A program made the position numbers and the translations under genes. Positions 41,688-49,216 of a DNA stretch of 64,000 nt are shown piece after piece (the stretch's first letter is position 1; each line of letters begins with the position of its first letter). Origin of the DNA: DATAPD01 sp036265385 (GTDB lineage Bacteria > Acidobacteriota > Terriglobia > Terriglobales > Acidobacteriaceae); assembly GCA_036265385.1 (NCBI GenBank), contig DATAPD010000020.1:234021-298020 (forward strand), in the 5' to 3' direction. The notes beneath the pieces were generated by a model. The model saw only the letters and a list, made by a program, of their open reading frames with translations. It ran no database searches and was not told the origin of the DNA.

Positions 41688-42755
41688 ATGTCGGTCCCAT
41701 TCAACATCGGAGTACTGCAATTGAGCATGGAGCCTGTCCACGAAACCGTTGCGATGGCGAAAGCCTGCGAGGACGCTGGTTTCAATTGTTTCTGGATTGC
41801 GGAAGCGTATCCATGGTGGCGCAAGCACGGTTTCGAAGCCCGTTCTTCCACTGCGATCCTGGCTGTGATCGCCGCTCATACCAAGCGCATTCAACTTGGC
41901 TGGGGAATCATTTCGCCTTATACCCGTCACCCCGTGCAGATCGCGATGGAAGCCCGCGTCATGCAGGATCTCGCCGGCGATCGTTTCCTGCTCGGGTTGG
42001 GGGCGTCGAAGATTTTCATGAAAGAGATTGGTGAAGGTGAGGGTGAAAAAGTTGGCCCCGCAACTGTGATGCGAGAAAGCATCGACATCATCAAAGGCGT
42101 TCTCAAAGGCGATGCGTTCGAATATCAGGGGAAAGTTTTCGCTGCGAGTGTGCCGCAGTTAAAGACGGACGCGCACACGCCGCGCGGCGTCCCGCCAATC
42201 TATGTCGCTGGTACGGGTCCGGTCCTTCAAAGACAATCGGGAGTAATGGGCGATGGGCTGCTGACTGCTTCGATAACGACGCCTGCCTTCGTTCGGTATT
42301 CGAAGAAGAACATGCTGGATGGTGCGTCCAAGGCTGGAAAGGATGCTTCCAAACTGATCCTGGGCTGCGTGATTGTCGGTTCAATAGGACGAGATGGCAA
42401 AAAAGGCAAGGAAGGCGCGCGCGAGCAGGCTGCGATGTATCTGGCGAATAAGGTTCAAAATATCAAGGGATCAGCGGACGTGTTGCTGGAATCGGCAGGC
42501 CTAACATTTGAAGAGCTTCAGCCTGTCGCCGATGCCATGGAAAAAGGCGGCCGCAAGGCCGCTGCTCAGGCCGTGACGGATGACATTCTGAAAAAAGTCT
42601 GTGCCATTGCGGGTACGCCGGAGGAATGCATCCAACGCATCGAAGAATATCGCTCTGCCGGTGCAACCCACATCATGCTCGAAATTTGGGGCGGTGATCG
42701 GACCGGCCAGGCAAAGCTGTTCGGAGAATCCGTGCTACCTCACTTCAAAGGGTAA
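41688..42755 (+). CDS. LLM class oxidoreductase, MER-like, possibly F420-dependent
   Basis: A 355-residue TIM-barrel oxidoreductase. FNIGVLQLSMEPVHETVAMAKACEDAGF, the LGWGIISPYTRHPVQIAMEA stretch and GDRFLLGLGAS are typical of the methylene-tetrahydromethanopterin reductase (MER)/F420-dependent branch of the LLM superfamily. No flavin reductase gene is beside it, unlike the first LLM gene, and a full F420 operon is in the same neighbourhood. F420H2 use is therefore plausible but not proven. It ends the plus-strand enzyme run. Confidence 0.82.
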   Translation: MSVPFNIGVLQLSMEPVHETVAMAKACEDAGFNCFWIAEAYPWWRKHGFEARSSTAILAVIAAHTKRIQLGWGIISPYTRHPVQIAMEARVMQDLAGDRFLLGLGASKIFMKEIGEGEGEKVGPATVMRESIDIIKGVLKGDAFEYQGKVFAASVPQLKTDAHTPRGVPPIYVAGTGPVLQRQSGVMGDGLLTASITTPAFVRYSKKNMLDGASKAGKDASKLILGCVIVGSIGRDGKKGKEGAREQAAMYLANKVQNIKGSADVLLESAGLTFEELQPVADAMEKGGRKAAAQAVTDDILKKVCAIAGTPEECIQRIEEYRSAGATHIMLEIWGGDRTGQAKLFGESVLPHFKG

Positions 42756-42848
42756 AGCCTCGGTTTTGCGGGACTCTAACGTGTGTAAGGGAACTTTTCC
42801 AGGATGGCTTGCGTACCATGATCAGGCGTAGGCGTGCCTGGAGTGCTT

Positions 42849-43445
42849 ATGAGACTACATCTGTGGCCCGTATTGTTGTTGATGGGTTTGTCGACATGGT
42901 CCACCGCACAACACAAGACGATCCTGGAAATTGGGAAGAATCCTGTCGAAACGGATTTCGCATCCGGAGGAGAGTTACGCTTCGATCTTTGCTCGAGCGG
43001 CGTCACGATTCGCGGCTCTGAAAACAACAAAGTTCGCATCAGCTACGGTGGCGGCAAAGGAGACCCATCCAAGGTTCGTATCAAATTCAAGTCGACCGGC
43101 AACCGTGGTGAGCTCGATATCAGCAGTTGTCCGCATAACAATTTTCAGATCACGATCGATGTGCCGAGCCAGACTGATCTTTATCTTCGGCAGTTTGCTG
43201 GGCAAGTGGATGTGGTCCGCGTCACCGGTAACAAGGACATCGAATTACATGCTGGCCAGTTGAACGTGGAGGTCGGCAAACCGGAAGATTATGCGCACGT
43301 TGAAGGGTCGGTGAACACCGGAGAAGTGAACGCGATGGCGTTCAATGTTTCGAAAGGCGGACTGTTCCGATCTTTCGAGAAGGATGGACCCGGGAAGTAT
43401 CGCCTGCATGCCCACGTTGGCGCCGGGGAACTGGATCTTAACTGA
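42849..43445 (+). CDS. Secreted DUF4097-like adhesin/beta-solenoid protein
   Basis: A 198-residue exported protein. The ATG at 42849 follows GGAG and leads a signal peptide (LLLMGLSTWSTAQ). The mature part is rich in short beta strands with repeated G-x-(V/L/I) patterns and ends VGAGELDLN, like DUF4097/putative-adhesin beta-helical proteins. Two cysteines (near residues 49 and 97) could form a disulfide. It converges with the lyase-like gene, five bases apart. Function unknown. Confidence 0.65.
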   Translation: MRLHLWPVLLLMGLSTWSTAQHKTILEIGKNPVETDFASGGELRFDLCSSGVTIRGSENNKVRISYGGGKGDPSKVRIKFKSTGNRGELDISSCPHNNFQITIDVPSQTDLYLRQFAGQVDVVRVTGNKDIELHAGQLNVEVGKPEDYAHVEGSVNTGEVNAMAFNVSKGGLFRSFEKDGPGKYRLHAHVGAGELDLN

Positions 43446-43449
43446 AGGA

Positions 43450-44658
43450 TTAGTCAGGTTTCGTCGCGACGCTAATCGTGGTTACGATCTCGCGAAATTC
43501 GGCATCGCTGACCAACCCGCGCTTCGCGATGGCACGCTTTTTGACTTCTGCCAGGATTGTCGCTCTTTGCTCGGCGGTGACATGCAATCCGAGTTCTTTT
43601 GCTTTGAGATCGATGCTATCGAGCCCACTCTTCTTGCCCAGAACAATCCTTCGCTTTGCGCCCACCAGTTCTGAAGAATACGGCTCAATGGCTTCGGGAA
43701 TGTGAAATTGACTGGCTACTGCGCCGCTCTCACGCATAAACAGGTTCTCGCCGACCAGAGGCTTCCAGGCCTCCAGGGTGTAGTCGGCAGCCTTGCAGAC
43801 TGTCTCTGATACTTCTCGAACTTTCTCGAGGTTCATCGCCACCGGCACGCCATAAAGGCATTTCAGCGCGAGGGCGATCTCGCCGATGTCTGCATTGCCT
43901 GCGCGCTCACCCATCCCATTGATCGTTCCCTGGATCCACGTGGCGCCGCCGCGCACTGCAGCAACAGCGCACGCGGTCGCCATCCCAAAATCGTTGTGCC
44001 CATGCCAATGCAGAGGCACGTTGGGTCCGAGCCAGCCACGCACTTCCCGCATCAGGAACTCGGCGGCTTCCGGCCCGCAAGCGCCGATCGTATCGACAAC
44101 GACAATCTCCTTGGCGCCGGCGTTCATCGCCGCGAGATAAACGCGCTTCAGGAACGATAATTCCGTTCGAGTGGAATCCACCGCGAAAAATGCTACGGTA
44201 ATTCCACTTGCAGCGGCCGTGGCTACAGCCGATTCAACGCGGCGCAGCAACTCGTCCGGCGAGATGCCATAGGCCTTAAGTTTTATGTCACTTGTAGGTG
44301 ACTCGATGACAGACGCTTTTAGTCCGAGTCTTACAAGTTCTTCCACGTCAGCTTTTACGGCACGGGAGAAGCCCCAAAGTTCCGCCTCAATTCCGGCCTT
44401 CTGCATGAGTTGTATAGCTTCGGCATCCTCAGGCGAGACTCTCGGAAAACCTGCTTCGATGCGGCTTACGCCGAGTTCGTCGAGCTTGCGGGCGATTCCG
44501 AGCTTCTGTTGCGGAGAGAGCACGACACCAACGGTTTGCTCACCATCGCGAAGGGTAGTGTCGTAGAAGTGGACAGGTTCTTTTGGGAATCCGGAGCGCA
44601 CGTCCGGCCGAGAGTTCAGTTCGCTGACCCAGATGTTGGAATCTGCCATGTGTTCCAA
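43450..44658 (-). CDS. Homocitrate synthase/isopropylmalate synthase-like DRE-TIM enzyme
   Basis: A 402-residue member of the DRE-TIM metallolyase family. The DRE motif is in YDTTLRDGEQTVGV, the catalytic region has HWHGHNDFG, and the C-terminal part has GMGERAGNADIGE. This fits homocitrate synthase, citramalate synthase or isopropylmalate synthase-like proteins without the leucine-binding regulatory domain. In this setting it may build or split a 2-hydroxy-dicarboxylate from acetyl-CoA and a 2-oxoacid. It is followed five bases from the convergent gene and preceded by the FAH-family gene on the same strand. Confidence 0.8.
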   Translation of the reverse strand: MEHMADSNIWVSELNSRPDVRSGFPKEPVHFYDTTLRDGEQTVGVVLSPQQKLGIARKLDELGVSRIEAGFPRVSPEDAEAIQLMQKAGIEAELWGFSRAVKADVEELVRLGLKASVIESPTSDIKLKAYGISPDELLRRVESAVATAAASGITVAFFAVDSTRTELSFLKRVYLAAMNAGAKEIVVVDTIGACGPEAAEFLMREVRGWLGPNVPLHWHGHNDFGMATACAVAAVRGGATWIQGTINGMGERAGNADIGEIALALKCLYGVPVAMNLEKVREVSETVCKAADYTLEAWKPLVGENLFMRESGAVASQFHIPEAIEPYSSELVGAKRRIVLGKKSGLDSIDLKAKELGLHVTAEQRATILAEVKKRAIAKRGLVSDAEFREIVTTISVATKPD

Positions 44659-44663
44659 GGAAA

Positions 44664-45695
44664 CTATTTCATTGTCTCTTGAGTGGCGAGAGCCTTCGGC
44701 TTTGCGCCGTAGGCCTGCTCCCAGGAGATGACCTTGTTGCGCAAGACGCCAATCTTCTCGATCTCACATTCCATCACGTCGCCGGCTTTCAAATACCAAG
44801 CTTTCGGATCACCCGAAAACGCTGCGACTCCCGAGACCGTTCCGGTGGAAACGACGTCGCCCGCGCTGTATCCCATCGGCGAGTAATGTGACAGGATTTC
44901 AGGAATCTTCACGGACATCTTGCTCGAATGCGATGTCTGGCGCTTCTCTCCGTTAACGCGGAGTTCCATCGCGAGATTATGTGGATTTGGGATCTCGTCA
45001 GCGGTCACGATCCAAGGGCCAAGTGGGCAAAAAGTGTCGATGCCCTTGCAGAAGCTGAACACTCCAGACTTCATCTCACGACGTTGAATATCCCGTGCGG
45101 TGATGTCGTTGAAGATTACATATCCCCCGACATAATCCATTGCGTCTTCCGGAGTGAAGTGCTTGCCGGCCTTTTTGAGAACGACGGCCAGCTCTAGCTC
45201 GTAATCGAGTTCCTGCGTGAGATGTTCAGGATAGATGACAGACTCGTCCTGTCCGATGATGGCATCCACGTTCTGGAAGAACACAATCCACGGCATGACC
45301 GGATGCGAAAAACCAGCCTTGGTCGCTTCTTCGTGGTGCTCACGAAAGTTTCCTGCAGTATGGAAGAATTTTTTCGGGACGATGGGCGCTTTCAATTTCA
45401 CATCATCGAATTTGTAGAAAACAGTTTCGCCACGCGGCCCATGCGTTTTCGGGCCAAGTAGCAGCGCATGCTCGAAAGCCTGCCGCGCAGCCTTCAGACC
45501 TTGGTCTCCACCACGGAACAGCGCCCTCATGTCGGGTGGAACCAAAGCATCTGCCAGCCGATAGAAAGCGGACGCGTGTTCAACATCACGTAAGTACATC
45601 GCGCTGGCAATGTGAAGGTCGACAATAGAGTTGTCCGGCGCAACCGCACCGATACGAGACTGCTTTGCGGCATTCTCAAAAGTGACAAGTTTCAT
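44664..45695 (-). CDS. Fumarylacetoacetate hydrolase-family enzyme
   Basis: A 343-residue FAH-fold protein. The metal-binding Glu pair is in LDYELELAVVLKKAGK, and GDVVSTGTVSGVAAFSG near the end is the conserved family turn. Relatives are 2-hydroxyhepta-2,4-diene-1,7-dioate isomerases, oxalocrotonate decarboxylases and acylpyruvases that act on 2-keto acids from ring cleavage. It is five bases upstream of the DRE-TIM gene, so both are probably one transcript. This suits late steps of the neighbouring pathway. Confidence 0.85.
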   Translation of the reverse strand: MKLVTFENAAKQSRIGAVAPDNSIVDLHIASAMYLRDVEHASAFYRLADALVPPDMRALFRGGDQGLKAARQAFEHALLLGPKTHGPRGETVFYKFDDVKLKAPIVPKKFFHTAGNFREHHEEATKAGFSHPVMPWIVFFQNVDAIIGQDESVIYPEHLTQELDYELELAVVLKKAGKHFTPEDAMDYVGGYVIFNDITARDIQRREMKSGVFSFCKGIDTFCPLGPWIVTADEIPNPHNLAMELRVNGEKRQTSHSSKMSVKIPEILSHYSPMGYSAGDVVSTGTVSGVAAFSGDPKAWYLKAGDVMECEIEKIGVLRNKVISWEQAYGAKPKALATQETMK

Positions 45696-45784
45696 GGAAA
45701 CGGGGCCGCCGACAGAGCATTTGGCGTACCCGAAAGTTTATTGGTCTATGTCGCTATTGTCGAGAGTGATGGAGGAGAAAGAGT

Positions 45785-46228
45785 TCACCCCGAATGAGTG
45801 GATGCGGCGCTTCGCGCCAGCAAAACTGGTTCTTGAACAAGATGCTGGACGCCGACGTACTGCCCGCGAACGCGCGCCCAGCGGGCTACGTGATCACGAA
45901 CATCCACGTGCAGGAAGTTGCCATCGTAGACGCCGATGCCTCCATTCGCGAACTCTGGGATCTCCAGCGCGCAATCGTACATCTCCTGCAAAGAGAGGCC
46001 GCGAATCTCGATGTCTGCAGCTGTACCAAGAGTATGCTCGCTGTTTTTGACGCCTCCCGCCGCATGATTGTGTTTGGCACAGCGATAGCCACAGTGAACG
46101 ATGATTGGCGCCCGCGCAAGTCTGCGCAGGTGCTCAAGTGCTAAGACGAGCCGTCCACTCACAATCAGATTTCCGCAGCAACGACACGCAAATTCACGCT
46201 TCGAAAAATGGTCACTTAAATCGCCCAT
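45785..46228 (-). CDS. M15-family D-Ala-D-Ala carboxypeptidase-like protein (YcbK type)
   Basis: A 147-residue zinc-peptidase-fold protein. SEHTLGTAADIEI carries the His and Asp ligands and FLHVDV supplies the second His, as in peptidase M15A/YcbK. The N-terminal HFSKREFACRCCG resembles the FxxxEFxC segment of these proteins. GGAAAGG precedes ATG 46228. There is no signal peptide, so it may act in the cytoplasm or leave by another route. The substrate would be peptidoglycan peptides. Confidence 0.82.
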   Translation of the reverse strand: MGDLSDHFSKREFACRCCGNLIVSGRLVLALEHLRRLARAPIIVHCGYRCAKHNHAAGGVKNSEHTLGTAADIEIRGLSLQEMYDCALEIPEFANGGIGVYDGNFLHVDVRDHVARWARVRGQYVGVQHLVQEPVLLARSAASTHSG

Positions 46229-46427
46229 CGGCCCTTTCCAGTGCAAGAGAGATATACCCGCGGCTTGCGCGCAGGTGATTCCAGAATGAAGTATGGAAGT
46301 TAGAGCAGGTTGTAATGCTCGTCACAGTGCATTGGTAGGAATGGACAGCGCGGACGCGTGTTCTCTGCCGCTCTTGATCGTGGGTCGTTCGCTAATTCAT
46401 GGGCGCTGCAACGTTGGTTGTAAACAT

Positions 46428-46443
46428 GTCTGAGAAATCAGAC
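46428..46443. other. Hairpin with GAAA tetraloop
   Basis: GTCTGA-gaaa-TCAGAC is a perfect 6-bp stem closed by a GNRA loop, a shape common in structured RNA. No T-run follows on either strand, so a terminator is unlikely. Confidence 0.45.
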
Positions 46444-46553
46444 TTCGACTGCGTTCGGCTTCGCTTCCCACCACTCTCTTTCCCGCATTTGCTCCCTTGT
46501 TTTCTAGTCCTACTCTTGATTCATCATTTACCCCAATAATTCAAAAGGTAATT

Positions 46554-46567
46554 GGAGTGATCACTCC
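46554..46567. promoter_or_regulatory. 14-base perfect palindrome
   Basis: GGAGTGATCACTCC is self-complementary over its whole length, a shape suited to a dimeric regulator. It is about 350 bases upstream of the next plus-strand gene and about 325 bases upstream of the divergent M15 gene, so the target is unclear. Confidence 0.35.
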
Positions 46568-46917
46568 TACCACGGGTCATTCCTCCGGTCCCTTTCGGTC
46601 GGCAGGGGGGAGTCCCGCATAGATGTCCTGGTTCAGTCTCCCGCAGGTCTGGTGTCCGGCAAGCGTCGAGTGGTTAAGCCCGGGTCAGTCGAAGCGCGCC
46701 ATCTAGTCCCCTATTATCAGAATATCAACTTGGATGGGGTAAACCCGCCAACTTTTCTGAAAATATATTTGGAATGAATTGAAGAAGATGCAAGAAAAGC
46801 GTCATTGCGGGGGTCTTGACAAGAAAAATGGCGAGCGCAGCTCGACTCTCCTGCTGATTTCGATTGAGTGCACTAAACGGCGAATAGTCGCTATACTTTG
46901 AAACAACAAGGGGGCGC

Positions 46918-47862
46918 GTGATGCTCCTTCTTCAAGTTTTGTTTTTAGCCTTGCTCGCTCTGGGTGGAGCGGCGTCTGCACAATCGCCGGGCGAAGGCGA
47001 CGCCTCCGCACGAGGCTTCTACGGACAGCAATTTTTGTCAGCGGAGGCGGCCAGGCAAGATACGCCACCGGCAAGCTGCCACGTCACCATTCCCACGGAG
47101 TACTCTTCAGCTTCGATTCCACAACTCACTGGCAAGGCTACACGGTTCGGCATTGCCGCTTACGGTTTGGTGAGTAACTACGGAACGGACAAGCTCTCGA
47201 CGCTACTGCCGGTGGACGGAGTTTGGCGCGGACTTAATCCTCGTAAGGTTTCTGATTTCGCGTACAGCAACAAGCTTCCGTGGTTTCGGATCCACCCGGC
47301 CTTTTCGGTCGACGATGACCCACTCACAGTCACCGGCAAGAGGCTGGATGGTCCCGCCCCTCGGTTCGTCTCCACTTTTGCGAGTAATGGAATGCGCGAA
47401 GACAAAGACCGAGCGATGCTGATGGGTGGAATCGATATTCCCGTATATGGTTGCTGGGAAATCAACGGTCATTACAAAGATGCCGATTTGAGCTTTACTG
47501 TTTGGGTCACACCACACTATGACAAGGAGTCACCACCATCTGAGCAAGTAGGTGAGCCGGAGTCGAGCAAACCCGCGGCTCGTGTTCACGTGGATGGCGA
47601 AGTCGAGGCGAGGCGGCTGGTGTATCAAGTGATCCCGGAAACCCCGCACGAAGCCCGCGTCGCGAACATCTCTGGCACGGTCGTTTTGAGTGCGATCATC
47701 GGTGAAGATGGCCGCGCCCGCGATCTTCATTACATTTCTGGGCCAAAACTCCTGGCCCAGGCCGCGATCAATGCGGTTTCATGGTGGGAATATTGGGTCA
47801 CCGGAGATCGAGAAGAAATCGAAACAACAGTTGCTGTCACATTTCCGCCAATCACGGACTAA
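46918..47862 (+). CDS. Exported TonB-C-terminal-domain protein
   Basis: A 314-residue protein with an N-terminal signal peptide (LFLALLALGGAASAQ). The first 220 residues are a domain I cannot name. The last 90 or so form a TonB C-terminal-like domain: ANISGTVVLSAIIGEDGRARDLHYISG and AAINAVSWWEYWVTG. Single TonB-C domains of this kind without a membrane anchor are frequent in Acidobacteriota and are probably not energy transducers. AAGGGGG precedes both possible starts (GTG 46918, ATG 46921). Confidence 0.75.
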   Translation: MMLLLQVLFLALLALGGAASAQSPGEGDASARGFYGQQFLSAEAARQDTPPASCHVTIPTEYSSASIPQLTGKATRFGIAAYGLVSNYGTDKLSTLLPVDGVWRGLNPRKVSDFAYSNKLPWFRIHPAFSVDDDPLTVTGKRLDGPAPRFVSTFASNGMREDKDRAMLMGGIDIPVYGCWEINGHYKDADLSFTVWVTPHYDKESPPSEQVGEPESSKPAARVHVDGEVEARRLVYQVIPETPHEARVANISGTVVLSAIIGEDGRARDLHYISGPKLLAQAAINAVSWWEYWVTGDREEIETTVAVTFPPITD

Positions 47863-47936
47863 ACCGGTTCCTCCATCCCGTTCATTTCTAGGCGTGTGAC
47901 TTCCGAGCCTCTGCAGCATCTAACATTTGGAGACTT

Positions 47937-48356
47937 ATGACTGAAAATACGAAACAGGACACAAAGAAGCCGGTAGTGAAATCAGAAGCGGAATGGCGTG
48001 AGCAGTTGACGCCGGAGCAGTATCACGTGACGCGCGAAGCTGGTACGGAGCGGGCGTTCACGGGCAAATACTGGAAAACCAAGGATGAAGGGACTTATCA
48101 CTGTGTTTGTTGTGGGGAACCGTTGTTCTCCTCGGAAACGAAATTTGATTCCGGAACGGGCTGGCCAAGCTTCTATCAGCCCTTGAACGCTGGCAGCGTC
48201 GATACCGAGACAGATCAAAGCTATGGGATGGTTCGGACGGAAGCCCGTTGCGCGAAATGTGACGCTCACTTGGGACACGTTTTTGAGGACGGCCCACGGC
48301 CGACTGGTCTGCGGTTTTGCATGAACTCAGCTTCGCTGGAGCTTAAGAAAAAGTAG
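47937..48356 (+). CDS. msrB: Peptide-methionine (R)-S-oxide reductase
   Basis: A 139-residue MsrB. The zinc ligands are Cys56/Cys59 (CVCC) and Cys105/Cys108 (CAKC). The catalytic Cys128 is in RFCMNSASL, and the substrate-binding GTGWPSFY and HLGHVFEDGP motifs are intact. There is no signal peptide, so it repairs oxidised methionine in the cytoplasm. It is followed by a heptanucleotide repeat and then a strong terminator. Confidence 0.96.
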   Translation: MTENTKQDTKKPVVKSEAEWREQLTPEQYHVTREAGTERAFTGKYWKTKDEGTYHCVCCGEPLFSSETKFDSGTGWPSFYQPLNAGSVDTETDQSYGMVRTEARCAKCDAHLGHVFEDGPRPTGLRFCMNSASLELKKK

Positions 48357-48379
48357 CTAGTAGCCAGTCGCTAGTAGCT
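48352..48379. repeat. Heptanucleotide array (AGTAGCT consensus)
   Basis: AGTAGCT-AGTAGCC-AGTCGCT-AGTAGCT starts inside the msrB stop codon. The unit is the same as in the first array at 41600. Confidence 0.7.
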
Positions 48380-48389
48380 GGTGAAACAC

Positions 48390-48424
48390 AAAGAGCACGC
48401 AGGTTCGCGTGCTCTTTCTTTTTT
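48390..48424. terminator. Terminator between msrB and bactofilin gene
   Basis: AAAGAGCACGC-aggttc-GCGTGCTCTTT is a perfect 11-bp stem followed on the plus strand by CTTTTTT. It ends the msrB transcript. The A-run at the stem base, facing the convergent bactofilin gene, could make it partly bidirectional. Confidence 0.85.
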
Positions 48425-48459
48425 CAACCGGCTCGTTATCGCTGGTCGGAAAACTTGAT

Positions 48460-48936
48460 TTAAGCGTTGCCTGCGGAAGCAGCTGCCGCCTTCGGCGCAT
48501 CATGCTTCTGTTCGTTCTTGTGCTGAGCCTTATCGCCCGAGGACTTTACCTGGATGCTGCCCTTCAGCACGGCGCCATCTTCCACGCTGATGCGATGGGT
48601 CGAGACGTCCCCGGTGAGTGAACCTTCGCTGCGGAGATCAAGACGATCGCTGCACTCGACATTGCCGTGCACCTTACCCATGATCACAACTTCCTTGGCG
48701 CTGATATTGGCGGCCACGTTGCCGTTGCGACCGACGGTGACGCGATGGTCGGTGAGGTTGATGCTCCCTTCGACTTTGCCGTCGATGAACAGCGATTCGG
48801 AACCGCTGATCTCGCCTTTGATAAAGAGCGAGCGGCCGATCGTAGCCTGCTCGAGCGGCGCAGTCGGAGCTTTCACGGGAACGTAGGTATTCTGGTTCGA
48901 AGCCTGCTTCTGAGAGCTATCGGGTGACTGGAGCAT
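48460..48936 (-). CDS. Bactofilin (polymer-forming cytoskeletal protein)
   Basis: A 158-residue bactofilin. GGAAGG before ATG 48936 sets the start. Short disordered ends flank a right-handed beta-helix core (about residues 35-135) with repeating SLFIDGKVEGSI, NVAANISAKEVVI and GNVECSDRLDL units. The tail is Lys/Ala-rich. Bactofilins polymerise without nucleotide and organise cell shape, stalks or polar complexes. No M23 peptidase gene, a frequent partner, is adjacent. Confidence 0.92.
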   Translation of the reverse strand: MLQSPDSSQKQASNQNTYVPVKAPTAPLEQATIGRSLFIKGEISGSESLFIDGKVEGSINLTDHRVTVGRNGNVAANISAKEVVIMGKVHGNVECSDRLDLRSEGSLTGDVSTHRISVEDGAVLKGSIQVKSSGDKAQHKNEQKHDAPKAAAASAGNA

Positions 48937-49101
48937 GTGAGCCTTCCTTGTTTGTCTGCGCGATCCGGGGCGCCGCCGTGGGTCAAATGGGCCTGATGGC
49001 CAAGCCCAATATTGCACGGAGGTACGTATCGGCGCAGGTTACGGAGGGAGGTGTACGAGCGAAGGTCGTCCCTCTTCAGTCGTCCGCTAGCCACAAGGTG
49101 A

Positions 49102-49136
49102 GTCGTTGATCGCCAGTCATTGGCCATTGGCGGCTC
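49102..49136. repeat. Degenerate heptanucleotide array
   Basis: GTCGTTG-ATCGCCA-GTCATTG-GCCATTG-GCGGCTC lies in the gap between the bactofilin and ABC-F genes. The period is seven bases, the letters are more diverged than in the other arrays. Confidence 0.4.
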
Positions 49137-49216
49137 GATGAAGTAAGCGATTGGATAGGAAAGGCGCGCATTCCGCGTTGGGCCCAGCGTCTGATCGCCG
49201 GACGAATCTTCACTTG

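Larger units (their letters stand above)
46229..46917. other. Long intergenic region with dyads and no gene
   Basis: About 690 bases without a convincing coding frame on either strand. Two sharp structures occur in it: a GTCTGA-gaaa-TCAGAC hairpin (46428-46443) and a 14-base perfect palindrome (46554-46567). Around 46570-46700 there are C- and G-rich patches (CCTCC and GGGGGG) that could pair. A TATACT hexamer at about 46891 may be the -10 box of the gene at 46918. An unannotated RNA is possible. Confidence 0.4.

Noticed and set aside
31516..49136. CRISPR array interpretation of the short repeats
   Set aside because: The units are seven bases with no spacers and no cas genes nearby.
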